Below, piece by piece: positions 1-7,282 of a stretch of DNA of 64,000 nt (its first letter is position 1; each line of letters opens with the position of its first letter). The notes under the pieces are model-generated. The model saw only the letters and a list, made by a program, of their open reading frames with translations. It was not told the origin of the DNA and made no database searches. The translations under genes were made by a program, and so were the position numbers. The DNA comes from Planobispora rosea (GTDB lineage: Bacteria > Actinomycetota > Actinomycetes > Streptosporangiales > Streptosporangiaceae). The stretch is taken from assembly GCF_014648175.1 (NCBI RefSeq), contig NZ_BMQP01000021.1, forward strand, positions 62,001 to 126,000. The letters run 5' to 3'.

Positions 1-80
1 GTTGTGGGATGTATCCCTCATGAGAAAAGTATGGGGATGCGCGGTGCATGTATCCATTCAGGTGACATAGCCTGGACGCC

Positions 81-1469
81 ATGGCGGAAGGCGGCACCGC
101 CCCTCCCGGGCGTTCTGGAGATGGAGATGTTCCCCCCTGTGATACTCCTACGGCGCCGATTCCCGTCATTTCCGTCAGTCCCGGTGACGGCACGGTGATC
201 ACTCCTCAAGTGGTCGGCAGTTCCCCAGGCGAGGACGGAGACGAGACCGTGCTCGTGCCCCGGCTCCCATCGGCCGGCATGTTCCCGATCGTTTCCGCCC
301 CCGACGCCCCCGGGGTTCCCGAGGTCTCCGAGGTCTCCCGGGCTCCCGGCCTCGATGACGCCGAGGCTTCCGGTGACGATGCCTCCGGCGTCGATGACAC
401 TGATGGCACTGATGACGTCGAGGCCTCCGGTGCCGACGGCTCCGAGACTTCCAGCGCTGATGTCACCGAGGCTCCCGGTGCCGACGGCTGCGAGGCCGCC
501 GATGACCCTGCCGTCGAGGTCGTCGAGGTCGTCGGTGCCGATGTCCCCGACGCCCCCGACGCCCCCGATGTCCCCGACGCCCCCGATGTCCCCGCTGTCT
601 CCGGCGGCCGGTTCCATGTCGGAAGCCCGCCCGTCCCGCAGGCCCGCCCGCGTCCTGTCAGACCTGCACGAGCTGTGAGCTCCGCGAACTCGGCGCGGAG
701 GCCGGGTGTCGCGGGCAGGCTGCTGCTGCGGGTCGGGGACATCCCGATGAGGACGATCTACGTTGCCGGCGCCGCCCTGGCCACGGCACTGGCGATCTTC
801 CTGATCTTCGCTCTCTTCTCCGGTGACGTGCCCCGGGATCCCTCGCAGGCGGGTGAGACCCAGGCCGCCGCGCCCTCGGCGCGGGCGTCCTCGCCGACGG
901 CGCCCACACCCACCGTGCCGCCGATCGTCCTGCCCGCGCTCCCGAAGGCGATCACGCTCAAGACGCTGCCCGGTACGGCGAGCCCGGTGGTCGGCACCGT
1001 GGTCGACGGGAAGGCCGCGATCAGTTACGCCAGGCTGGGCAGGCCGTGGTCGGTCGCGTCGCTGCCGCCGTTCTCCAAGGGGCAGCGGGTGGGCGGGAAC
1101 ACGCTGCCGCGTACGCTGGCCGTCTCGGCGCTCCTGCCCGGGGAGAAGCCGAGGGCCGAACTGGAGACCGACGCCGACTACAAGAAGGCGGCGCTGACCG
1201 CGGTGCGATGGAGTATCCGCAACTACCACCCGGCGGACAGCAAGGTCACCTGGACGGCCTCGCAGCGGCTGGCGACCGGTAAGGGCTGGGTGCTCGGGTA
1301 CCGGGTCGCCTACCAGGTCGACGGGCGGCAGCGCGTCTCCCACGCGGCGCTCGCGCTGCTGGACATCGGCCAGCGCAAGCCCGCCATGTTCTTCGTGACC
1401 GTCCCGGACACGCGCAAGCAACTCTGGGCGGACATCGCCCCCTTGGTGACCAGTGTGCGAGCGTTGTGA
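81..1469 (+). CDS. Asp/Pro-rich single-pass membrane protein, unknown function
   Basis: I do not recognise a family. The 462-residue protein has a long, probably disordered N-terminal half (about residues 1-220) rich in Asp, Ala, Pro, Val and Glu, with a tandem VPDAPDA-like repeat near residues 155-175. One transmembrane segment follows at about 224-246 (starts RTIYVAGAAL), then a Pro/Ala linker and a compact C-terminal domain of about 170 residues, probably outside the cell. The ATG at 81 has no convincing ribosome site; the ATG at 747, directly before the membrane segment, is an alternative that would remove the whole disordered part. The low-complexity half also reads open in other frames, so the N-terminus is the least certain part. 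It ends 54 bases before an acyl-CoA dehydrogenase. Confidence 0.65.
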   Translation: MAEGGTAPPGRSGDGDVPPCDTPTAPIPVISVSPGDGTVITPQVVGSSPGEDGDETVLVPRLPSAGMFPIVSAPDAPGVPEVSEVSRAPGLDDAEASGDDASGVDDTDGTDDVEASGADGSETSSADVTEAPGADGCEAADDPAVEVVEVVGADVPDAPDAPDVPDAPDVPAVSGGRFHVGSPPVPQARPRPVRPARAVSSANSARRPGVAGRLLLRVGDIPMRTIYVAGAALATALAIFLIFALFSGDVPRDPSQAGETQAAAPSARASSPTAPTPTVPPIVLPALPKAITLKTLPGTASPVVGTVVDGKAAISYARLGRPWSVASLPPFSKGQRVGGNTLPRTLAVSALLPGEKPRAELETDADYKKAALTAVRWSIRNYHPADSKVTWTASQRLATGKGWVLGYRVAYQVDGRQRVSHAALALLDIGQRKPAMFFVTVPDTRKQLWADIAPLVTSVRAL

Positions 1470-1523
1470 CGGAAGTACCTTCTAGAATATGGTTCTGCCA
1501 CTGAACTGTTTCTGGAGGCTGTC

Positions 1524-3782
1524 ATGGCGATCGGGTTGAGCGAGGAGCACGAGGCGCTCCGCGAGTCGGTGAGCGGCTGGGCCGAGCGCAACATTCCGTC
1601 CGAGGTCGTACGGGCCGTCATCGCGGCCGAGCGGGAGGAGCGCCCCGGCTTCTGGGGCGGCCTGGCCGACCAGGGCCTGCTCGGGCTGCACATTCCGGAG
1701 GAGCACGGCGGCAGCGGGTACGGCCTGCTGGAGACCGCCGTGGCCGTCGAGGCCCTCGGCGAGCGCGTCGCCCCCGGTCCCTACGTCCCGACGGTGTTCG
1801 CCAGCGCCGTGATCCTGGCCTCCGACGGCAAGGCCCACGCCGAACTGCTGCCCGGTCTCGCCGACGGCACGCTGACCGGAGCGGTCGCGCTGTCCGGCTC
1901 GATCACCGGAACCCGCGGCGAGGACGGCGCGCTGACGGTCTCCGGCACCGCAGAGTACGTGCTCGGCGGCGCGCTCGCCGACGTCCTGGTGGTCCCGGTC
2001 GGCACCGACCGGGGCGAGGAATGGGTGGCGGTGGACGCCTCCGCGGCGACCGTGACGCCGATCAAGTCGCTGGACATCACCCGCGGCGTGGCCAAGGTCG
2101 AGCTCGACGCGGTGGCCGTACCGGCCGGGCGGGTCCTGGACGGGCTGCAGGGCCCGGCCGTACTGAACCTGGCCGCGATCCTGCTGGGTGCCGAGGCCGC
2201 GGGCGTCGCGTCCTGGTGCGTGACCGCCGCCGCCGAGTACGCCAAGGTGCGCGTGCAGTTCGGCCGCCCGATCGGCCAGTTCCAGGGCGTCAAGCACAAG
2301 GCCTCGCGCATGCTCGTGGCGCTGGAGCAGGCCCGCGCGACGGTCTGGGACGCGACCCGCGCCGCGGAGCGGCGAGCGAACGCAGCGGGCGGAGCGAGTG
2401 GGGCGGCGAGCGCGACCACGGGCGCCGACCGGGAGCTCGACTACGCCGCGGCGATCGCGGGCGTGGTCGCGCCGGACGCCGCCGTGCAGTGCGCCAAGGA
2501 CGCCGTCCAGATCTTCGGCGGCATCGGCTACACCTACGAGCACGACGTGCACCTCTACTACCGCCGCGCGCTCACCCTGCGCGCCCTGCTCGGCCCGAGC
2601 GCCGAGTGGGCCGAGTCGGTGGCCGCGCTCGCGCTGGACGGCGTCACCCGCGAGATGGAGATCGACCTCCCCGAGGACGCCGCCGCGCTGCGCGAGTCGA
2701 TCCGCGCGGAGATCGCCGAGATCGCGAAGCTCTCGGGCCAGGAGCAGAAGCGGGCGCTGGCCTCCGGCGGGTTCGTCATGCCGCACCTGCCCCGGCCGTG
2801 GGGCCGCGACGCCAGGCCGCTGGAGCAGGTCCTCATCTTCCAGGAGCTCAAGGCCGCCAAGGTCAAGCTCCCGCAGATGATCATCGGCGCCTGGGTGGTG
2901 CCGTCGATCGCCATGTACGGCACCGCCGAGCAGCAGGAGCGCTTCCTGCCCAAGACGCTCAGCGGCGAGATGATGTGGTGCCAGCTCTTCTCCGAGCCGG
3001 GAGCCGGGTCCGACCTCGCCGCGCTGCAGATGAAGGCGGAGAAGGTCGAGGGCGGCTGGAAGCTCAACGGCCAGAAGATCTGGACCTCGGTGGCGCACGT
3101 CGCCGAGTGGGGCATCTGCATCGCCCGCAACTCCTCCGAGGGTTCCAAGCACGAGGGCATCACCTACTTCCTGGTGGACATGAAGGCGCCCGGCGTCACC
3201 GTCCGGCCGCTGACCGAGATGACCGGGGAGAACCTGTTCAACGAGGTCTTCCTCGACGACGTGTTCGTCCCGGACGAGCTGGTCGTCGGCGAGGTCGGCC
3301 AGGGCTGGAAGGTCGCCCGCAACACCCTGTCCAACGAGCGCGTCTCGCTCTCCTCGGGTTCGGGCGGCACCGGCGCCTCCGTCCCCGACCTGATCGGCCT
3401 GGCCGGGCGGCTCGGCCGCGAGCTGACCCCGGCCGAGCGCCAGGAGCTGGCCCGGGTGGTCTGCGAGGGGCACTCGATCAACGCCCTCGGCCTGCGGGTG
3501 ACGCTGAAGCAGCTGACCGGCGGCGAGCCGGGCGCCGACGCCTCGGTCCGCAAGCTGGTGTCCACCTCGCACGCCCAGCACGTCTCCGAGTGCGCGGTCG
3601 GCCTGCTCGGCGCCTCCGCGGTGACCGCGGCCGACATGAAGCTCGGCGACCCCGGCTACTGGAACCGCGCCGTGCTCGCCACCCGCGCCATGACGATCTA
3701 CGGCGGTACCACCGAGGTGCAGCTCAACATCATCGCCGAGCGCATGCTCGGCCTGCCCCGCGACCCCGAGCCGGGCAAGTAG
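1524..3782 (+). CDS. Fused (two-domain) acyl-CoA dehydrogenase
   Basis: FAD-dependent alpha,beta-dehydrogenation of an acyl-CoA thioester. The 752 residues contain two acyl-CoA dehydrogenase units in one chain: N-terminal unit about 1-370, with the family signature IFGGIGYTYEHD near its end, and C-terminal unit about 390-752, ending in the classic YGGTTEVQLNIIAERMLG. Mycobacterial FadE6, FadE22 and FadE34 have the same fused layout and size. FadE34 acts on steroid side chains, which would fit the steroid genes further on, but substrate cannot be read from sequence. A low-complexity insert (Ala/Gly/Ser, about residues 283-304) sits at the end of the first unit. Start ATG has a good site (CTGGAGG). 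Its upstream region carries TCTAGAATAT, the reverse complement of which recurs before the flavoprotein gene at 17424. Confidence 0.9.
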   Translation: MAIGLSEEHEALRESVSGWAERNIPSEVVRAVIAAEREERPGFWGGLADQGLLGLHIPEEHGGSGYGLLETAVAVEALGERVAPGPYVPTVFASAVILASDGKAHAELLPGLADGTLTGAVALSGSITGTRGEDGALTVSGTAEYVLGGALADVLVVPVGTDRGEEWVAVDASAATVTPIKSLDITRGVAKVELDAVAVPAGRVLDGLQGPAVLNLAAILLGAEAAGVASWCVTAAAEYAKVRVQFGRPIGQFQGVKHKASRMLVALEQARATVWDATRAAERRANAAGGASGAASATTGADRELDYAAAIAGVVAPDAAVQCAKDAVQIFGGIGYTYEHDVHLYYRRALTLRALLGPSAEWAESVAALALDGVTREMEIDLPEDAAALRESIRAEIAEIAKLSGQEQKRALASGGFVMPHLPRPWGRDARPLEQVLIFQELKAAKVKLPQMIIGAWVVPSIAMYGTAEQQERFLPKTLSGEMMWCQLFSEPGAGSDLAALQMKAEKVEGGWKLNGQKIWTSVAHVAEWGICIARNSSEGSKHEGITYFLVDMKAPGVTVRPLTEMTGENLFNEVFLDDVFVPDELVVGEVGQGWKVARNTLSNERVSLSSGSGGTGASVPDLIGLAGRLGRELTPAERQELARVVCEGHSINALGLRVTLKQLTGGEPGADASVRKLVSTSHAQHVSECAVGLLGASAVTAADMKLGDPGYWNRAVLATRAMTIYGGTTEVQLNIIAERMLGLPRDPEPGK

Positions 3783-3783
3783 C

Positions 3784-3803
3784 CCCGTGAGAGTCCCGTG
3801 AGA
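3784..3803 (+). repeat. 11-bp direct repeat just after a stop codon
   Basis: CCCGTGAGA occurs at 3784-3792 and 3795-3803, starting two bases after the TAG of the acyl-CoA dehydrogenase gene. It is one of several short tandem duplications found at gene 3' ends in this window. Confidence 0.6.
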
Positions 3804-3841
3804 CGGCGGCACCGGATCGTCCGGGGCCGCCGGAACTCCAT

Positions 3842-3852
3842 ACGACTGTCGT
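3842..3852 (+). promoter_or_regulatory. Small inverted repeat before the membrane protein gene
   Basis: ACGAC-T-GTCGT is a perfect 11-base inverted repeat ending three bases before the GTG start at 3856. No ribosome site is visible, so the message may be leaderless and the repeat could be an operator over the promoter. Short enough to be chance. Confidence 0.3.
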
Positions 3853-3855
3853 AAA

Positions 3856-5508
3856 GTGCGCGATATGCGGACGGAACGGGTAAAAGCGGCGAGGTGGTTC
3901 GCGCTCGGTCCGTCGCGTGAGCGGCGCGGGATGGCGGCCGCTGAGGCCGCCGCGCCCGCCGTGCTCGGACTGCTGCTCGGGCTGCTGGCGCTCGGTCCCG
4001 CGCTGGGGCCGGGGTTCGTGCTCCGCTACGACATGGTGTTCGTGCCCGACCCGCCGCTCACGCTTCCCGGGCAGGGCTTCCCCCGGGCCGTCCCCAGCGA
4101 CCTGGTGGTCGCGCTGCTCTCCCGGGTCGTGCCCGAGCAGGTGGTGCAGAAGGCGATCCTGCTCGGGATCTTCGTGCTGGCCGCGTCGGGGGCGGCGGCG
4201 CTCGTGCCCTCCGGGCGGCTCGGGCCGCGCCTGGCCGCGGCGGCCTTCTACGCCTGGAACGCCTACCTCGCCCAGCGGTTCCTGCTCGGGCAGTGGGCGC
4301 TGCTGCTGGGCGTGGCCGGGCTGCCCTGGGCGGTGCGCGCGGCGGCGCTCGGCGGCCGGCTCCGTCTGGTGGCCGCCCTGCTCCCGGCGGCCGTGGGCGG
4401 TTTCCAGGCGATGCTGGTCTCCGCTCCGGCGGTACTCGCCACGGCGGCGACGGCCCGTCCGCGCGGGTCGGCCCCCGCGCTCGGGCCGGTGTCCTCCCGC
4501 GTGCGCGCGACGGGGGAGGCGGCGCTGATCCTGGGCGGGCTGAGCCTGCCCTGGCTGGTTCCCGCGCTGCTCAGCGGGGCCACCACCGACCCCGCCGGAG
4601 TGGACGCGTTCGCGGCCCGGGCCGACGGTCCGTTCGGGGTGCTCGGCAGCCTGCTCGGTCTGGGCGGGATCTGGAACGCGCACGCAACGGTGCCCGGTCA
4701 GGGCTCCTGGTGGTCGGGGGGCGTCAGGCTGGTGCTCGCCGCCGTCGCGGTCTGGGGTTTCGTACGGCTCCGCCGCCGGGACGCTCCGCCGTACTGGACG
4801 GGACTGGCCGTGGCGGCGGGGGCGGGGCTGGTGATCGCGTGCCTGGGAGTGTTCGCTCCCGGCCTGGTCAAGGCACTGATCGTGGAGTGGCCGGGGTTCG
4901 GGCCGATCCGGGACGGGCAGCTGCACCTGGCGCCCTTCGCCCTGCTCCAGGCCGTGGGCCTGGCCTCCGCCGTCATGGGCCCGGCTCCCGCCCCGGTCGC
5001 CCCGCGCCCGGCCTCGTGGATCACCGGCGCGGTGGCGGTGGTCGCGCCGGTACTGGTGCTGCCGACCTTCGCGCTGGGGGCGTTCGGCCGGTTGGCCGCC
5101 GTGGACTACCCGGACGAGTGGCGGCGGGTCCAGGCGATCGTGAACGCCGACCCGGCCCCGGGGGCGCTGCTGTCGTTGCCGTGGGGGGCGCACCGGGCGT
5201 TCCGGTGGAACGGCGGGCGGGTGATCCTCGACCCGGCGACCAAGGCGTTCGCGCGCCGGGTGATCTGGAACGACGAACTGCTCGTGGGACTGCCGGGCGG
5301 CGGCCGGATCCGGGTCGCCGCGGAAGACCCCCTGGTCGTGCGGGCCGCGACCGTCCTGCGCGGCCGGCCGGAGGGGCGCGCGGCGGCCCTGGCGCGGCTG
5401 GGCGTGCGCTATGTCCTCGAACATCCGGGCGAGAACGTGTTCGCCGGCGGCGTCACCGTGTTCCACGGGCGGGAGCTGCGTCTGGTCCGGCTCGATCCCC
5501 CCTCCTGA
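3856..5508 (+). CDS. Polytopic membrane protein (possible GT-C-like; Rv0226c-type)
   Basis: 550-residue integral membrane protein with about ten to twelve hydrophobic segments from residue 30 to about 420, and a soluble C-terminal region (about 425-550) beginning near AVDYPDEWRRVQAIV. No catalytic motif is recognised. Mycobacteria have a conserved transmembrane protein of similar size and architecture (Rv0226c) between a glycosyltransferase and a DUF3068 gene; the same partners occur just downstream here, so an equivalent role in envelope glycan or lipid assembly is likely but inferred. Start is GTG at 3856 or ATG at 3865; neither has a clear ribosome site. The gene is separated from the glycosyltransferase by a regulatory region and a tiny secreted peptide gene. 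Confidence 0.8.
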   Translation: MRDMRTERVKAARWFALGPSRERRGMAAAEAAAPAVLGLLLGLLALGPALGPGFVLRYDMVFVPDPPLTLPGQGFPRAVPSDLVVALLSRVVPEQVVQKAILLGIFVLAASGAAALVPSGRLGPRLAAAAFYAWNAYLAQRFLLGQWALLLGVAGLPWAVRAAALGGRLRLVAALLPAAVGGFQAMLVSAPAVLATAATARPRGSAPALGPVSSRVRATGEAALILGGLSLPWLVPALLSGATTDPAGVDAFAARADGPFGVLGSLLGLGGIWNAHATVPGQGSWWSGGVRLVLAAVAVWGFVRLRRRDAPPYWTGLAVAAGAGLVIACLGVFAPGLVKALIVEWPGFGPIRDGQLHLAPFALLQAVGLASAVMGPAPAPVAPRPASWITGAVAVVAPVLVLPTFALGAFGRLAAVDYPDEWRRVQAIVNADPAPGALLSLPWGAHRAFRWNGGRVILDPATKAFARRVIWNDELLVGLPGGGRIRVAAEDPLVVRAATVLRGRPEGRAAALARLGVRYVLEHPGENVFAGGVTVFHGRELRLVRLDPPS

Positions 5509-5561
5509 GCTGGGTGTATGCCCACTTCAGAGAGGTACCGGAGGGTAACTTTCTTTGTCAC

Positions 5562-5575
5562 GGTTTTACTAAGCC
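5562..5575 (+). promoter_or_regulatory. Shared upstream element GGTTTTACTAAGCC
   Basis: This 14-mer lies 67-80 bases upstream of the DUF2613 start. A near-identical element with one extra T lies 76-90 bases upstream of the sortase-associated surface protein (25524-25538, minus strand). Similar position and AT-rich setting suggest a common promoter or leader element, but two copies prove little. Confidence 0.35.
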
Positions 5576-5584
5576 TATGGCTTA
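5570..5584 (+). promoter_or_regulatory. Inverted repeat, possible operator upstream of DUF2613 gene
   Basis: TAAGCC-TAT-GGCTTA is a perfect 6-base inverted repeat with a 3-base centre, in an unusually AT-rich stretch 58 bases before the GTG start at 5642. It overlaps the shared element at 5562-5575. Confidence 0.4.
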
Positions 5585-5641
5585 TGAGGTGGATCACGTT
5601 CTACTCTCGGCACACTGTCCGATTTTGGGAGGGAGGGTCCA

Positions 5642-5773
5642 GTGATACGAGTTCTCGCAGCACTGGCCGTCGGAGCGGTTCTTGCGGTCGGCGCCTCCGT
5701 GGCAGTTGTCAACGTAGCCGCGCCGACGCCGGAGCCGCCCAACCGGCCGCTGTACAACTACGGCGACAAGTGA
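5642..5773 (+). CDS. DUF2613-type small secreted/membrane peptide
   Basis: A 43-residue peptide: short basic start (MIRVL), one hydrophobic segment (about 5-27), then a Pro-rich tail ending RPLYNYGDK. The conserved NRPLYNYG-like ending is what I associate with actinobacterial DUF2613 proteins. In M. tuberculosis the small secreted protein Rv0236A of this kind sits beside aftD (Rv0236c), and here an aftD-like gene lies 1.5 kb downstream, which strengthens the call. The GTG start is preceded by a strong ribosome site (GGGAGGGAGGG), and the stop codon lies inside a strong terminator hairpin, so the gene is a defined unit. A 90-residue frame overlapping it (5518-5790) lacks this support. Function of the family is unknown. 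Confidence 0.8.
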   Translation: MIRVLAALAVGAVLAVGASVAVVNVAAPTPEPPNRPLYNYGDK

Positions 5774-5806
5774 TCCGGGGGGCCGCCTGACGGCCCCTCG
5801 GATCAC
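5770..5806 (+). terminator. Strong hairpin terminator overlapping the DUF2613 stop codon
   Basis: A 16-base stem (GTGATCCGGGGGGCCG, 5770-5785, paired with 5791-5806 with one G-T wobble) and 5-base loop CCTGA. It overlaps the TGA of the small peptide gene and should isolate it from the downstream glycosyltransferase operon. Confidence 0.8.
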
Positions 5807-5935
5807 TTCTCCACCGGCCCCGTGAGGCCGGAACGTCATTGATCGCACGGAGTCTGGCTTCGCCATGCCCTGATCCGGGACGCCCCGATCCGGCTGCGGC
5901 GGCCATCGCAGGGAAATCGCAGTGAAGGAGAGACC

Positions 5936-7282
5936 GTGGTCTTATCCGGTGGACGGGCTGAGTCCGCGCCGCGCACCCCGGCCTCTCAGGCCTCCCAAGG
6001 GCCCCGGCTGAGCGTGGAATCCCTGAGCGTGGAATCCCTGGGCGGATCCCCGGGAGCGCACGACGCGCCGCTGGCCGGAGTGCGGGTGGCGGTGCTGAAC
6101 TTCCGGGAGCCGCGGCAGTCGGTGGCGGGCGGCGCGGAGGAATACGCCTGGCAGGTCAGCCGCTACCTGGTGGCGCAGGGCGCCACGGTGCACTTCGTGA
6201 CCAGCCGCGAGCCCGGCCAGGCCGGGTCCGAGCACGTCGACGGCATCGCGCTCCACCGGATGGGCAACCGCTACCTCGTCTACCTGCTGGTCCCGCTCTG
6301 GCTGCTCTTCCGCCGCCGCTCGTTCGACGTCGTCATCGACTCGATGAACGGCATCCCGTTCTTCTCCCCGCTGGTCGTGCGGCGCCGCACCGCGGTCATC
6401 TGCCTGGTCCACCACGTGCACGACCGGCAGTTCCACGCGTTCTTCCCCGGCTGGCTGGCCAGGATCGGCTGCTTCGTCGAGGGCCCGGTGGCCCGCCTGC
6501 TCTACCGCCGCCGCACGACGATCACGGTCTCCGATTCCTCCCGCGAGGATCTCCGGACCCGTCTGCGCTGGCTGGCGCCGATCGAGGTCGTGCCCAACGG
6601 CAGCCCGGCGGCCCGCTCGGTGGCGCGGCGGCGGATCGAGGGAGATCCCGCCGTGGTCTATCTCGGCCGGCTGGTCGGCCACAAGCGCGTCGAGCGCGTG
6701 GTCGGGCTCGCCGCCGAGCTGGAGGACGCCCACCCGGGTCTGCATGTCCACGTCGTCGGCCGGGGCCCGGAGTCCGGGCCGCTGGCCGCCTACGCGGCCG
6801 AGCGGGGCATCTCCGGCCGCGTCCACCTGCACGGCTTCCTCTCCGAGCAGGACAAGAACGCCGTCCTCGGCGCGGCGCTGCTGAACGTCACGGCCTCGGA
6901 GTTCGAGGGCTGGGGCCTCACCGTGATCGAGGCGGCGTCCTTCGGCGTGCCCACGGTCGCCTACGACGTCGCGGGACTGCGCGACTCGGTCCGGGACGGG
7001 GTGACGGGCTGGCTGGTCCGGGAGGGCGAGTCGCTCTCCGGCGTGGTCGACCGGGCGATCCGGGAGCTGGCCGACCCGGTCCGGCGTGCGGAGATCCAGC
7101 AGGCGTGCCGGACCTGGGCGGGTGAGTTCACGTGGGGTCGGACCGGCGCCTTGATGGCCGGGGTGATTCGCGCGGAAATGTCCAAAAGCGGGTACGCTGA
7201 CGCGTCGAGGCAGAATCCTACGACTTGCATTGACCCGTGTCTCGTCCGGAACGAGCCTGAAACCCCGCTGAGTACCCGTTGA
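5936..7282 (+). CDS. Glycosyltransferase family 4
   Basis: Retaining GT-B glycosyltransferase using a nucleotide-activated sugar; acceptor unknown. 448 residues. After a low-complexity lead (about 1-45, with a short ESLSVES duplication) the N-terminal Rossmann domain begins with VRVAVLNFREPRQSVAGGAEEYA. The C-terminal donor domain has VVYLGRLVGHKRVERVV and the EX7E motif in EFEGWGLTVIEAASFGVPTVAYD. GTG start chosen because GAAGGAGA lies 5 bases upstream. The stop overlaps the start of the AftD-like gene by four bases (TTGA), indicating translational coupling. Rv0225 is a glycosyltransferase in the equivalent mycobacterial locus, so the two probably act on one envelope glycan. Confidence 0.88.
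   Translation: MVLSGGRAESAPRTPASQASQGPRLSVESLSVESLGGSPGAHDAPLAGVRVAVLNFREPRQSVAGGAEEYAWQVSRYLVAQGATVHFVTSREPGQAGSEHVDGIALHRMGNRYLVYLLVPLWLLFRRRSFDVVIDSMNGIPFFSPLVVRRRTAVICLVHHVHDRQFHAFFPGWLARIGCFVEGPVARLLYRRRTTITVSDSSREDLRTRLRWLAPIEVVPNGSPAARSVARRRIEGDPAVVYLGRLVGHKRVERVVGLAAELEDAHPGLHVHVVGRGPESGPLAAYAAERGISGRVHLHGFLSEQDKNAVLGAALLNVTASEFEGWGLTVIEAASFGVPTVAYDVAGLRDSVRDGVTGWLVREGESLSGVVDRAIRELADPVRRAEIQQACRTWAGEFTWGRTGALMAGVIRAEMSKSGYADASRQNPTTCIDPCLVRNEPETPLSTR

Noticed and set aside
4..198. 64-codon frame at the left edge
   Set aside because: Poor codon bias and no motif; overlaps the start of the larger gene at 81.
18..1421. 467-codon antisense frame with GDIGGVGDIGG repeats
   Set aside because: The repeats mirror the Asp/Pro/Ala/Val repeats of the plus-strand protein.
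1480..1497. TTCTAGAATATGGTTCT before the acyl-CoA dehydrogenase as a KstR site
   Set aside because: The half-sites are three, not two, bases apart and do not fit TnnAACnnGTTnnA; only the shared TCTAGAATAT is noted.
1482..3812. 776-codon open frame antisense to the acyl-CoA dehydrogenase
   Set aside because: No family resemblance, Arg/Gly/His-rich product typical of the shadow of a high-GC gene; the plus-strand protein has clear family motifs over its full length.
5518..5790. 90-codon frame overlapping the DUF2613 gene
   Set aside because: No ribosome site, Ser/Arg-rich sequence; the 43-residue frame at 5642 has site, hydrophobic segment and conserved end.
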